A stretch of DNA of 20,441 bases from VGCC01 sp044375955 (GTDB taxonomy: Bacteria; Actinomycetota; Actinomycetes; S36-B12). Location of the stretch: assembly GCA_044375955.1 (NCBI GenBank), contig JBILLS010000034.1, positions 1-20,441 on the forward strand, written 5' to 3'. The position numbers and the translations under genes were made by a program. Shown in pieces: positions 1 to 6,844 of the stretch. The notes under the pieces were generated by a model that saw nothing but the letters and a program-made list of their open reading frames with translations, was not told the origin of the DNA and ran no database searches. Each line of letters starts with the position of its first letter. The first letter of the stretch is position 1.

Positions 1-41
1 ACAACGGGGCCGTGCTGTCGTCGTGCCAAGGGCACGCAACG

Positions 42-113
42 CTGGGGTACCAGGACTCGAACCTAGACTAACTGGGCCAGAACCAGTCGGGCTGCCAATT
101 ACCCCATACCCCA
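42..113 (-). tRNA. tRNA-Gln (anticodon CUG)
   Basis: The minus strand folds into a 72-nt cloverleaf. A 7-bp acceptor stem pairs TGGGGTA (113-107) with TACCCCA (49-43), followed by discriminator G at 42. The anticodon stem ACTGG/CCAGT encloses loop TTCTGGC, giving anticodon CTG. The T arm has GGTTCGAGTCC. The acceptor and G discriminator match the known bacterial tRNA-Gln identity pattern. CCA is not encoded. It lies 47 nt downstream of gltX on the same strand. Most actinobacteria charge this tRNA with Glu via a non-discriminating GluRS and then amidate it with GatCAB, so the adjacency is functionally sensible. Confidence 0.95.
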
Positions 114-124
114 CGGGACGCCCG

Positions 125-130
125 AGTATA
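125..130 (-). promoter_or_regulatory. Candidate -10 box for tRNA-Gln
   Basis: TATACT on the minus strand lies 11 nt upstream of the mature tRNA 5' end, in the 47-nt gap after the gltX stop. It is a near-consensus -10 element. No convincing TTGACA-like -35 is seen 17-18 nt further upstream. It suggests the tRNA can be transcribed independently of gltX. Confidence 0.5.
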
Positions 131-160
131 GGGAGTCCGCACCACGGAGAGACGGCCGGG

Positions 161-1627
161 TTAGAGGTCACGTGCGCGACGGATGCGCGCGCACGACTCG
201 TCCCGTCCCAGGATCTCCATGGACTCGAAGAGCGGCGGCGACACACGTCGCCCCGTGATCGCGATCCGCACCGGACCGAAAGCGACCTTCGGCTTGAGAC
301 CGAGGCCATCCACGAGCGCCCCCCGGAGCGATTCCTGGATCGCCGTCGCCGTCCAGTCCCCGACCGAGTCCAGGGCGCGCTCGGCGGCACCCAGCACAGC
401 GTGTGCTTCGGAGTCCAGGGTCGCCATCTCCCCCGCGGGCAGGTCGGCCGCCGACACGAAGAGGAAACCCACCATCTCGGGTACCTGACCGAGGGTCTCC
501 AGCCGCTCCTGGATGAGCGGGACGACCGCGTCGAGGATGGCCGACTGACCCTCATCCGGAGGATCGGAGATGAAGCCCGCGGCCGCGAGGAAGGGGATGA
601 TGCGAGCCTTGAGATCTCCGGGGCTCAGCGCGCGAATCCAGTCGCCGTTGATGGCGGTGCACTTCTTGAGGTCGAATCGCGCGGGATTCGGACTGACCCG
701 ACTCAGGTCGAAGGCCTGTGCCATCTCCTCGAGACTGAAGAACTCGCGGTCCTCCCCCATCGACCAGCCGAGGAGCGCGAGGTAGTTGAGCAAGGCTTCG
801 GGTAGGTACCCCTCACCTCGGTACATCTGCAGTGATGATTGCGGGTCACGCTTCGACAGTTTCGCGTTTCCTTCACCCATCACATAGGGGAGGTGCCCGA
901 AGCGCGGTGTCGTGCCGTCCGATACCCCGATCGCTGCCAATGCCTCATACAGGGCGAGTTGTCGAGGGGTTGAGGACAACAGATCCTCACCACGCAGCAC
1001 ATGGGTGATTCGCATCAATGCGTCATCGACCGGATTCACCAGGGTGTACAGGGGCTCGCCGTTCGCCCGCACCAACACGTAGTCGGTGACGTTCTCGGCG
1101 GTGAAGGTGACGTCACCACGCACCAGGTCATCCCACGTGAAGTCGTGTCCGGGCATCCGGAATCGGATGACGGGTTCACGGTCCTCCGCGACGAAGGCCG
1201 CCACCTGGTCTGTGGTGAGGTCGCGACAATGACCGTCGTATCCGGGTGCCCGACCTGCTGCCATCGCAGCCTCGCGCCGCGCCTGTAGTTCGTCAGCGGA
1301 GCAGTAGCAGCGGTACGCGTAGCCACCCTCCACCAGCCGGCGCGCGACATCGGCGTAGAGATCCATTCGTTCGGACTGCCGGTAAGGGCCGTACGGACCC
1401 CCCACTACCGGGCCCTCGTCCCAGTTCAGGCCGAGCCAGCGCAGTGCGCCCAGCAGCGCGTCGTAGGACTCCTCGCTGTCCCGTGCGCTGTCGGTGTCCT
1501 CGATCCGGAAGACGAACGTTCCACCCGTGTGGCGGGCGTAGGCCCAGTTGAACAGCGCCGTGCGCACCATGCCGACATGCGGATTGCCGGTCGGTGAGGG
1601 ACAGAACCGGACCCGGACGTCAGCCAC
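161..1627 (-). CDS. gltX: Glutamyl-tRNA synthetase
   Basis: Class I synthetase that attaches glutamate to tRNA-Glu, and in most actinobacteria also to tRNA-Gln for later amidation by GatCAB. With the GTG start at 1627 the protein has 488 residues and begins MADVRVRFCPSPTG, the usual N-terminus of the family. The HIGH-type signature is HVGM (about 17-20) and the KMSKS-type signature is KLSKR (about 256-260). A Cys-rich insert (CYC at about 107-109, DGHC ending at about 135) resembles the family's zinc-binding region. The frame can be extended to a TTG at 1636, but neither start has a clear Shine-Dalgarno sequence. The GTG start overlaps the end of the upstream FAH-family gene by 8 nt, so translational coupling is likely. 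It is the last protein gene of the leuB-ilvE-cimA-FAH run, with tRNA-Gln next. Confidence 0.96.
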   Translation of the reverse strand: MADVRVRFCPSPTGNPHVGMVRTALFNWAYARHTGGTFVFRIEDTDSARDSEESYDALLGALRWLGLNWDEGPVVGGPYGPYRQSERMDLYADVARRLVEGGYAYRCYCSADELQARREAAMAAGRAPGYDGHCRDLTTDQVAAFVAEDREPVIRFRMPGHDFTWDDLVRGDVTFTAENVTDYVLVRANGEPLYTLVNPVDDALMRITHVLRGEDLLSSTPRQLALYEALAAIGVSDGTTPRFGHLPYVMGEGNAKLSKRDPQSSLQMYRGEGYLPEALLNYLALLGWSMGEDREFFSLEEMAQAFDLSRVSPNPARFDLKKCTAINGDWIRALSPGDLKARIIPFLAAAGFISDPPDEGQSAILDAVVPLIQERLETLGQVPEMVGFLFVSAADLPAGEMATLDSEAHAVLGAAERALDSVGDWTATAIQESLRGALVDGLGLKPKVAFGPVRIAITGRRVSPPLFESMEILGRDESCARIRRARDL

Positions 1628-2411
1628 GGTCCACAACCGTATTCGTGAGTGTGCCCAGACCCTGGATCGTGACCGTCACGGTGTCGCCCTGGGCGAGTGG
1701 ACCCACTCCCGCTGGAGTCCCCGTGAGGATGACGTCGCCGGGCAGCAAGGTCATGACCGAGGTGATCGCAACGATGAGTTCCGGTACCCCGAAGACGACG
1801 TCTCCGATATTCGCGCTCTGCCGCACCTGACCGTTCACCACGCAGGTGATCTCTGCATCGGTCCAGTCGAAGTCGGTGTCGATCCACGGGCCAAGGGGAC
1901 AGAACGTGTCGAACCCCTTAGCGCGAGACCACTGGCCATCGGCTCGTTGCAGGTCTCGGGCGCTGACATCGTTAGCGCAGGTGAACCCGAAGACGACTTC
2001 GGCGGCGCGGTCACGGGGTACATCACGACACATGCGACCAATAACGATCGCAAGTTCTGCTTCGTGGTGGACCTCCTCGCTCTGCCAAGGAAGCTGAATC
2101 GCATCGCCGGGGCCGATCACGGACGTGCTGGGCTTCAGGAAGATCAGCGGCTCCCCCGGGACCTCACCACCCATCTCCGACGCGTGATCCCGGTAGTTCC
2201 TACCGATGCCGATGATCTTGCTGGGGATGACGGGCGCTAAGAACTCCACATCACGGGCCCGGGCGACGGTTCCCTGCGGGCTCCACTCGCCGAACGGATG
2301 CCCGTCGATGAATGCCACCACCGTCTCATCGGTGATCGCGAGGTCATCGGAGAGACCGTCGATCGCGGCGTAGGTGATCTCGTCACCCGCGCGCACTCGG
2401 CAGATTCGCAC
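1620..2411 (-). CDS. Fumarylacetoacetate hydrolase family protein
   Basis: 263 residues from a GTG start. The C-terminal two thirds is an FAH-fold catalytic domain. It carries IGIGRNYRDHASEMG near residue 70, a metal-binding HHEAELAIVIG segment, TCANDVSARDLQ, and KGFDTFCPLGPW; the acidic residues in these motifs are the family's divalent-metal ligands. Relatives hydrolyse or decarboxylate beta-diketo acids or isomerise 2-hydroxyhepta-2,4-dienedioate, and the true substrate here cannot be read from sequence. The position between cimA and gltX is a recurrent actinobacterial arrangement. The gene starts 9 nt after the cimA stop with no SD. Instead, TAGGGT followed by 6 nt precedes the GTG, consistent with an internal leaderless promoter. 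Confidence 0.92.
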   Translation of the reverse strand: MRICRVRAGDEITYAAIDGLSDDLAITDETVVAFIDGHPFGEWSPQGTVARARDVEFLAPVIPSKIIGIGRNYRDHASEMGGEVPGEPLIFLKPSTSVIGPGDAIQLPWQSEEVHHEAELAIVIGRMCRDVPRDRAAEVVFGFTCANDVSARDLQRADGQWSRAKGFDTFCPLGPWIDTDFDWTDAEITCVVNGQVRQSANIGDVVFGVPELIVAITSVMTLLPGDVILTGTPAGVGPLAQGDTVTVTIQGLGTLTNTVVDRG

Positions 2412-2417
2412 GGGCGA

Positions 2418-2423
2418 ACCCTA
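2418..2423 (-). promoter_or_regulatory. Candidate internal leaderless -10 box before the FAH-family gene
   Basis: TAGGGT on the minus strand is followed by exactly 6 nt and then the GTG start at 2411. The first three bases are the TAG stop codon of cimA. The arrangement matches TANNNT-N6-start seen before leuB, ilvE, serA and the leuA and ilvB leader peptides in this window. No SD is present, so a transcript starting at the GTG would be leaderless. The assignment rests on pattern only. Confidence 0.45.
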
Positions 2424-4031
2424 CGTGTCTGCCCGCTGCCCCTTGGCGAGCCCGTAGACCAGGGCGTCTTCGAGGGCACGCCAGGACGCCGCGATCACGT
2501 TTTCATGGACCCCGACCGTGGACCACTCGTCACTACCGTCCGAGGTGCCGACCAGCACCCGGGTCACCGCTGCGGTACCAGGGCCCTCGCCGGGCTGAGC
2601 GTCGAGGATGCGCACTTTGTAATCGGTCAACTCGAGTCCCTCGAGCTCGGGATAGAACTGCACGACCGCGGACCGCAGTGCACGGTCCAGGGCGTTGACC
2701 GGACCGTTGCCCTCCGCGGTCGAGATGATGCGAGTCCCGTTCGCATGCACCTTGACCGTGGCTTCGGTGCGCACCCTCCCCGTCTCATCCTGTTCCACGA
2801 TCGTCCGCCAGGACTCCACGAGGAAACGCTGCTGGAGACCGGAGTCTCGGAGGAGGAGCAGCTCGAAGGAGGCATCCGCAGCCTCGAAGGTCCACCCCTG
2901 AGATTCCAGATCCTTGACCTGCTCCACCACGCGCGAGACGCGGTCCGGATCCTTCGAGAGGTCGTATCCCAGTTCCTTACCCTTCATCTCAACCGAGGCG
3001 CGCCCTGCCATCTCGGTGACAAGGACTCGCTGAACATTTCCCACCTGGACCGGCTCGATGTGGTTGTAGAGGCTGGCGTCCACCTTCAGCGCCGATGCGT
3101 GGAGCCCGGCCTTATGGGCGAAGGACGACACGCCTGCATACGGCTGGTGCGTGTCCGGCGCGATGTTCGCGATCTCGGCGATCGCGTGCGCCACCCGTGC
3201 CGTGTCGGCGAGACAGTCCGCAGGAATGCAATCGATCCCCAACTTGAGCTGCAGGTTGGGCACGACGACGAAGAGGTCGGCATTCCCGGTGCGTTCCCCG
3301 TAGCCGTTGGCAGTGCACTGGACATGAGTGGCTCCGGCCTCGACCGCAGCCACGCTGTTGGCCACAGCGCACCCCGTGTCGTCCTGGCAGTGGATACCGA
3401 GTCGCGCGCCCGTGCGGGAGAGGACATCCGACACGACCGTCATGATTCCGGAGGGCAACATGCCGCCGTTCGTGTCGCAGAGGACGCTCACATCGGCGCC
3501 TGCCTCCGCTGCCGCGATGACGAGTCGAACTCCATAGTCGGGATCGTGCTTGTATCCATCGAAGAAGTGCTCCATGTCCACGAAGACGCGTCGCCCAGCG
3601 GAGACGAGATAACTCACGGTGTCACGAACCATCGCCTCGTTCTCCTCCAGAGTCGTCTTGAGCGCCTCTCGGACGTGCCGGACATCCGATTTCGCCACGA
3701 GGGTGATCACCGGAGCACCGGAATCAAGGAGCGCGCGTACCTGCGGATCGGCTGCGACGTCCACTCCCGCCTTACGAGTAGCCCCGAAAGCCACCAGTTC
3801 CGCGTTGACGAGGGACAACTCCTCGCGCGCTCGCTGGAAGAACTCGGTGTCCTTGGGAAGCGCACCGGGCCATCCACCCTCGATGAAGCCAACACCGTAA
3901 CCATCGAGCAGGCGCGCAACCTGCAACTTGTCGTGCACCGAGTAGGAGATTCCCTCCCGCTGGGCACCGTCGCGCAACGTCGTGTCGTAGACATGGAAGC
4001 CGTCGGGCCGCATGCTCGTCCTCTCTGCCAT
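2421..4031 (-). CDS. cimA: (R)-citramalate synthase
   Basis: 536 residues from ATG at 4031. It condenses pyruvate with acetyl-CoA to citramalate, giving a threonine-independent route to 2-oxobutyrate and isoleucine. The HMGL-like TIM barrel starts VYDTTLRDGAQREGIS, with catalytic R20, D21 and Q24. It contains FIEGGWPGALPKD, LCDTNGG and the metal-binding IHCQDDTGCAVANS and NGYGERTGN segments. A LeuA-type C-terminal dimer domain follows from about residue 400. The GWPGA segment and the absence of the LeuA N-terminal extension place it in the CimA branch rather than with LeuA, which is also encoded here. The SD GAGGGG lies 8 nt before the ATG inside a terminator hairpin, so expression is probably attenuated. 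A TTG codon directly upstream is not the preferred start. FAH and gltX follow. Confidence 0.93.
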   Translation of the reverse strand: MAERTSMRPDGFHVYDTTLRDGAQREGISYSVHDKLQVARLLDGYGVGFIEGGWPGALPKDTEFFQRAREELSLVNAELVAFGATRKAGVDVAADPQVRALLDSGAPVITLVAKSDVRHVREALKTTLEENEAMVRDTVSYLVSAGRRVFVDMEHFFDGYKHDPDYGVRLVIAAAEAGADVSVLCDTNGGMLPSGIMTVVSDVLSRTGARLGIHCQDDTGCAVANSVAAVEAGATHVQCTANGYGERTGNADLFVVVPNLQLKLGIDCIPADCLADTARVAHAIAEIANIAPDTHQPYAGVSSFAHKAGLHASALKVDASLYNHIEPVQVGNVQRVLVTEMAGRASVEMKGKELGYDLSKDPDRVSRVVEQVKDLESQGWTFEAADASFELLLLRDSGLQQRFLVESWRTIVEQDETGRVRTEATVKVHANGTRIISTAEGNGPVNALDRALRSAVVQFYPELEGLELTDYKVRILDAQPGEGPGTAAVTRVLVGTSDGSDEWSTVGVHENVIAASWRALEDALVYGLAKGQRADT

Positions 4032-4032
4032 C

Positions 4033-4059
4033 AAAAAAGCCCCTCGCGATGCGAAGGGC
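4033..4059 (-). terminator. Intrinsic terminator/attenuator hairpin overlapping the cimA ribosome-binding site
   Basis: The minus strand reads GCCCTTCGC, loop ATC, GCGAGGGGC, then TTTTTT: a 9-bp stem (one G-U pair), 3-nt loop and six T residues. It ends 1 nt before the cimA ATG. The 3' arm contains GAGGGG (4045-4040), the only SD in front of cimA. Folding would therefore both end transcription and hide the ribosome-binding site. Its position after the ilvE stop and just before cimA makes it an attenuator for the cimA-FAH-gltX part of the operon. Confidence 0.8.
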
Positions 4060-4060
4060 G

Positions 4061-4082
4061 GCGCGTCGGAGAACCGACGCGC
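4061..4082 (-). promoter_or_regulatory. Perfect 9-bp hairpin upstream of the cimA terminator
   Basis: On the minus strand GCGCGTCGG, loop TTCT, CCGACGCGC form a perfect 9-bp stem one base upstream of the terminator stem. Its 5' arm begins at the last base of the TAG stop codon of the candidate leader peptide. A ribosome at the end of that peptide would therefore contact it directly. This is the place where a pause or 1:2 hairpin would sit in a classical attenuator. I could not find a convincing antiterminator pairing by eye. Confidence 0.55.
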
Positions 4083-4114
4083 TAGTTAATGATGGCCGTG
4101 CTGGTCACGGGCAC
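4082..4114 (-). CDS. Candidate leader peptide of the cimA attenuator (MPVTSTAIIN)
   Basis: A GTG-initiated 10-codon frame encodes MPVTSTAIIN and ends with TAG touching the first hairpin of the attenuator. It has Thr and Val codons and two adjacent Ile codons (ATC ATT) just before the stop, which fits sensing of isoleucine, the end product of the CimA route. There is no SD and no good TANNNT-N6 box in front of it, so the start is uncertain; a second GTG lies two codons further on. A competing ATG frame encodes MAHCARDQHGHH, which has no branched-chain residues. Support is the codon content and the position relative to the hairpins. Confidence 0.45.
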   Translation of the reverse strand: MPVTSTAIIN

Positions 4115-4139
4115 AGTGTGCCATATGCGGCGAGCCCGA

Positions 4140-5258
4140 TCAGCAGATGGTGTGGAGCCAGTTATGCCGATCGGGTGCGGCACCCGTCTGGATATCGAGC
4201 AGCGCCTGGCGGAGCCGCATGGTGACCTCCCCCGTCCCACCACCGGAGATGTCCCAACTTCCCTGATTACGCGATTTCACGGTCCCCACCGGCGTGATCA
4301 CAGCGGCGGTGCCGCACGCGAAGGTCTCGGTGATCTCACCCGAGGCGGACCCCGCCTTCCAGTCCTCCACGCTGATCTGACCCTCCTCCGCGCGGATACC
4401 CAGGTCCGCAGCGACGGTGAGGAGCGCGTCGCGCGTGATCCCCGGGAGGAGGGATCCCGTCAGGCGTGGAGTGACAAGGCGCGCACCGTCTCCCGACCCG
4501 TACACGAAGTACAGGTTCATTCCACCCATTTCCTCGATCCAGCGGCGCTCGATGGCATCGAGCCACACCACCTGGTCGCATCCATGCTGGGCGGCTTCGG
4601 CCTGCGCCACGAGAGACGCGGCGTAATTGCCCGCGCACTTCGCCTCACCCGTTCCACCAGGTGCCGCGCGCACATAATCATCTGAGAGCCAGACGCTCAC
4701 AGGTCGGACCCCCTGCGGGAAGTATGCGCCGGCCGGAGCGGCGATCAGGTAGTAGTCGTAGCGATTTGACGGGCGCACTCCCAGTCCGACCTCGGTCCCC
4801 AACATGAAAGGACGCAGGTAGAGGGAGCGCTCCTGATCCCCGGGAACCCAGTCTCGGTCCTGGCGCACGAGCGCCTCGATGGATCCCACGAAGAGCTCCT
4901 CGGGCAACTCCGCCATGGCAAGACGCCGAGCAGACGAGGCGAAACGCGCCGCGTTCCGGAACGGACGGAATGTCTTGATGGACCCATCCGCATGTCGATA
5001 CGCCTTGAGCCCTTCGAAGATGGACTGGCCGTAGTGCAGGAAGTTGGTGGAGGGGTCGAAGGAGAGTGGACCGTAGGGAATCAACTCGGCATCGTGCCAA
5101 CCCTCGTCCGCCGTCCACACCGCATGGACCATGTTGTCCGTCGGGAACTTGGCGAAGCCCGGATCGGCCAGGATCCTGTCGCGTTCTGCTGCAGGTCGGG
5201 CGGGACCTGGTGACAGGGTGATCGGCCAGAGAGCCGTGCCCGTCTCCATCGTGGTCAT
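4140..5258 (-). CDS. ilvE: Branched-chain amino acid aminotransferase
   Basis: 372-residue class IV (fold type IV) PLP enzyme catalysing the last transamination to Leu, Ile and Val with glutamate as amino donor. Visible features are NFLHYGQSIFEGLKAYR (about 72-88), YLRPFMLGTEVGLGV, the PLP lysine K207 in GTGEAKCAGNYAAS, and the substrate-site segment EEMGGMNLYFVYG. Length and motifs match the large actinobacterial/eukaryotic-type BCAT. It starts at ATG 5258, 9 nt after the leuB stop, without an SD. TAGTTT plus 6 nt precedes the ATG, and its TAG is the leuB stop. The gene ends 106 nt before cimA, and the gap holds the attenuator. Confidence 0.96.
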   Translation of the reverse strand: MTTMETGTALWPITLSPGPARPAAERDRILADPGFAKFPTDNMVHAVWTADEGWHDAELIPYGPLSFDPSTNFLHYGQSIFEGLKAYRHADGSIKTFRPFRNAARFASSARRLAMAELPEELFVGSIEALVRQDRDWVPGDQERSLYLRPFMLGTEVGLGVRPSNRYDYYLIAAPAGAYFPQGVRPVSVWLSDDYVRAAPGGTGEAKCAGNYAASLVAQAEAAQHGCDQVVWLDAIERRWIEEMGGMNLYFVYGSGDGARLVTPRLTGSLLPGITRDALLTVAADLGIRAEEGQISVEDWKAGSASGEITETFACGTAAVITPVGTVKSRNQGSWDISGGGTGEVTMRLRQALLDIQTGAAPDRHNWLHTIC

Positions 5259-5264
5259 GACAGG

Positions 5265-5270
5265 AAACTA
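5265..5270 (-). promoter_or_regulatory. Candidate internal leaderless -10 box before ilvE
   Basis: TAGTTT on the minus strand is followed by 6 nt and the ilvE ATG. The TAG is the leuB stop codon. There is no SD in the 9-nt gap, which favours leaderless initiation or read-through coupling from leuB. Confidence 0.45.
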
Positions 5271-6326
5271 CCGACCCGAGGCGGACACCGCAGCAGCGGT
5301 GAGTGCATCGCCGACCTCGGAGGTCGGTCGAGGGGCCGACCCGCGACTGCTGAGGTCGGCGACGACCGCTGCCTCCACCCAGGCCGCTGCCTCCCCCTGA
5401 CCCACGTGGTCGAGCAGCATGGCCAGCGACATGACAGTTGCCGTGGGGTCGGCCTTCCCCTGACCCGCGATATCCGGTGCCGACCCGTGCACCGGTTCGA
5501 ACATCGAGGGGTTGCTTCTCGAGGGGTCGATATTCCCGCTCGCCGCGAGTCCGATACCGCCACCGATGGCGGCACCGATGTCGGTCAATATGTCTCCGAA
5601 GAGATTGTCCGTCACCACGACATCGAAACGCTCGGGCTGCGTGATGAAGAACATCGCTGCCGCATCAACGTGCTGGTAGTCCGTGGCCACATCCGGATAT
5701 TCGCGGGCGACGCGATCGAAGACGCGTTTCCAGAGACTGCCCGAGTTCACCAGCACGTTGGTCTTGTGCACCAGGGTCACGTGCTTGCGTCGACGCATCG
5801 CTCGGTCGAAAGCATCACGCACGATGCGCTCCACCCCGTAGGCCGTATTGAGGCTTTCCTCCGTCGCGACCTCCTGGGGGGTGTCGCGGCGCAGCACCCC
5901 TCCTGCACCGACGTACGGACCCTCCGTGCCCTCACGACATACGACGAAGTCGATGTGCTCGGGCCCCTTGCCAGCAAGCGGTCCGGTCACCCCCGGATAC
6001 AACTTCACGGGTCGCAGGTTCACGTGATGATCGAGTTCGAACCGAAGCGGGAGCAGTACTCCTCGCTCGAGGACACCGGATGGAACAGAGGGATGTCCTA
6101 TTGCGCCCAACATGATCGCGTCATACGTGCGCAACTCCTCGACCATCGCAGGGGTCAGCAGCTCACCCGTGGCGTTGTAACGGCGGGCACCGAGGTCGTA
6201 CTCCGTTGTGCGCACCTCGAGACCGGCCGCAGGGGCGATCGCGTCGAGAACCTTCATGGCCTCGGCGACGACCTCCGTGCCGATGCCATCGCCGGGAATG
6301 AGTGCAATGTTGAGGGGGGTGGACAT
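5268..6326 (-). CDS. leuB: 3-isopropylmalate dehydrogenase
   Basis: 352 residues. It oxidatively decarboxylates 3-isopropylmalate with NAD+ in leucine synthesis. It has IALIPGDGIGTEV at the N-terminus, REGTEGPY (about 131-138), catalytic K188 in VHKTNVL, metal-binding aspartates in VTDNLFGDILTDIG (about 238-251), and the nucleotide site MFEPVHGSAPDIAGQG (about 275-290). Within the beta-decarboxylating dehydrogenase family the short length and the loop PLRFELDHHVNLRPVKLYPG favour LeuB over isocitrate or tartrate dehydrogenase. The ATG at 6326 has no SD: the upstream sequence is pyrimidine-rich (CTTCCTCC) and preceded by TAGCCT. It heads the leuB-ilvE(-cimA-FAH-gltX) run. Confidence 0.96.
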   Translation of the reverse strand: MSTPLNIALIPGDGIGTEVVAEAMKVLDAIAPAAGLEVRTTEYDLGARRYNATGELLTPAMVEELRTYDAIMLGAIGHPSVPSGVLERGVLLPLRFELDHHVNLRPVKLYPGVTGPLAGKGPEHIDFVVCREGTEGPYVGAGGVLRRDTPQEVATEESLNTAYGVERIVRDAFDRAMRRRKHVTLVHKTNVLVNSGSLWKRVFDRVAREYPDVATDYQHVDAAAMFFITQPERFDVVVTDNLFGDILTDIGAAIGGGIGLAASGNIDPSRSNPSMFEPVHGSAPDIAGQGKADPTATVMSLAMLLDHVGQGEAAAWVEAAVVADLSSRGSAPRPTSEVGDALTAAAVSASGR

Positions 6327-6332
6327 GGAGGA

Positions 6333-6338
6333 AGGCTA
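6333..6338 (-). promoter_or_regulatory. Leaderless promoter -10 box of leuB
   Basis: TAGCCT on the minus strand is followed by 6 nt (TCCTCC) and the leuB ATG. It lies in the 33-nt gap after the PPOX-family gene. With transcription starting about 7 nt after the hexamer, the mRNA would begin at the ATG, which explains the missing SD. The -35 region is poor (CTGACC about 19 nt upstream). Confidence 0.55.
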
Positions 6339-6359
6339 GTCCGGCAGTCACCTCCCGGG

Positions 6360-6713
6360 TCAGGAGACCGTGATCCCCACTCGATCGGGATCCGCCTTAC
6401 GCAACATGAACCAACCCATGAGCCCGTACCGGCTCGCCACGAGTCGAGCCGTCTCGCTCGATCGGTCCGGGTCGTCGATGTGTGCCGTGGCGTGAACAGC
6501 GGGCCCCTTGGGCCGACCGCGCATATCGCAGGGGGCCACCGTGACCTGGGCGTTACTCCTGATCCTGCGTGCCTTTCCCGATGACCCCTGAGTGGCGACC
6601 CGCAGGGTGTCGCCGTCGCGCACGCACCACACCGGGGTGGGCACCGGCGTCCCGTCCTTCCGGAAGGTCGTGAGCAGGATGTACTTCGGCTCCCCCAGCT
6701 CTTCCAGTCCCAT
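6360..6713 (-). CDS. PPOX class, probable F420-dependent, flavin/deazaflavin oxidoreductase family protein
   Basis: 117 residues from ATG 6713. It is a small split beta-barrel protein: PKYILLTTFRKDGTPVPTPVWCVRDGDTLRVAT, then GSSGKARRIRSNAQVTVAPCD and GPAVHATAHI. This matches the PPOX-class F420-dependent group (Rv2061c-like) common in actinobacteria. Such proteins bind coenzyme F420, FMN or haem-related cofactors and act as homodimers; the substrate is not predictable. It may precede leuB on one transcript (33-nt gap) although leuB has its own promoter candidate. It is divergent from leuA, with 25 nt separating its ATG from the leuA-leader ATG, so the two promoter regions overlap. AGGA and GGGG precede the start as weak SD candidates. 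Confidence 0.85.
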   Translation of the reverse strand: MGLEELGEPKYILLTTFRKDGTPVPTPVWCVRDGDTLRVATQGSSGKARRIRSNAQVTVAPCDMRGRPKGPAVHATAHIDDPDRSSETARLVASRYGLMGWFMLRKADPDRVGITVS

Positions 6714-6726
6714 GGCCCCATCCTGC

Positions 6727-6732
6727 TACCCT
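6727..6732 (+). promoter_or_regulatory. Leaderless promoter -10 box of the leuA leader
   Basis: TACCCT is followed by 6 nt (CTCCCC) and the ATG of the leucine-run leader peptide, so the transcript would begin at that ATG. There is no SD. The -35 region overlaps the 5' end of the divergent PPOX-family gene and is not close to consensus (TTCCAG-like). Confidence 0.6.
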
Positions 6733-6738
6733 CTCCCC

Positions 6739-6780
6739 ATGCGTTCGCTCCTGCTCCTTCGCAGCCGCGGCGAGGCCTAG
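6739..6780 (+). CDS. leuA leader peptide (MRSLLLLRSRGEA)
   Basis: A 13-codon frame from ATG to TAG encodes MRSLLLLRSRGEA with four consecutive Leu codons (CTC CTG CTC CTT, 6748-6759). It sits 64 nt before the leuA ATG and has a TANNNT box 6 nt upstream but no SD, so it is probably translated from a leaderless mRNA. Leucine-run peptides upstream of leuA are a known actinobacterial arrangement. Ribosome stalling on the Leu codons would report charged tRNA-Leu levels to the RNA helices downstream. Confidence 0.88.
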   Translation: MRSLLLLRSRGEA

Positions 6781-6839
6781 ACACCCGGCCTCCTCGTCGC
6801 GGGAGTGCTGCGTGGCCGGTTTCGGCCAACGACGAGGAG
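6765..6839 (+). promoter_or_regulatory. leuA riboregulator with mutually exclusive helices; SD sequestered
   Basis: Three arms compete. Arm 1 (6765-6775, inside leader codons for SRGEA) pairs with arm 2 (6792-6802) over 11 bp with one G-U. Arm 2 (6790-6799, CTCCTCGTCG) alternatively pairs perfectly over 10 bp with arm 3 (6830-6839, CGACGAGGAG), which contains the leuA SD GAGGAG. A small GGCCG/CGGCC hairpin lies between arms 2 and 3. Model: with Leu plentiful the ribosome reaches the stop, covers arm 1, and arm 2 hides the SD. With Leu scarce it stalls on the Leu codons, arm 1 takes arm 2, and the SD is free. No T-tract is present, so control looks translational. Confidence 0.8.
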
Positions 6840-6844
6840 CAGAT

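Noticed and set aside
22..36. Short hairpin (CGTGCC, loop, GGCACG) after tRNA-Gln
   Set aside because: Six base pairs with a 3-nt loop and no T-run; too weak to call a terminator.
2298..4085. Plus-strand open frame of about 595 codons opposite cimA
   Set aside because: It is a mirror frame of cimA with low-complexity Arg/His/Asp composition, no SD and no motif.
4088..4124. Alternative ATG leader frame MAHCARDQHGHH before cimA
   Set aside because: It has no branched-chain or Thr codons and no SD; the overlapping frame with Ile-Ile next to the hairpin is more plausible, though not proven.
5406..6584. Plus-strand open frame of about 392 codons opposite leuB
   Set aside because: LeuB has all catalytic motifs on the other strand; this frame has none and spans two genes.
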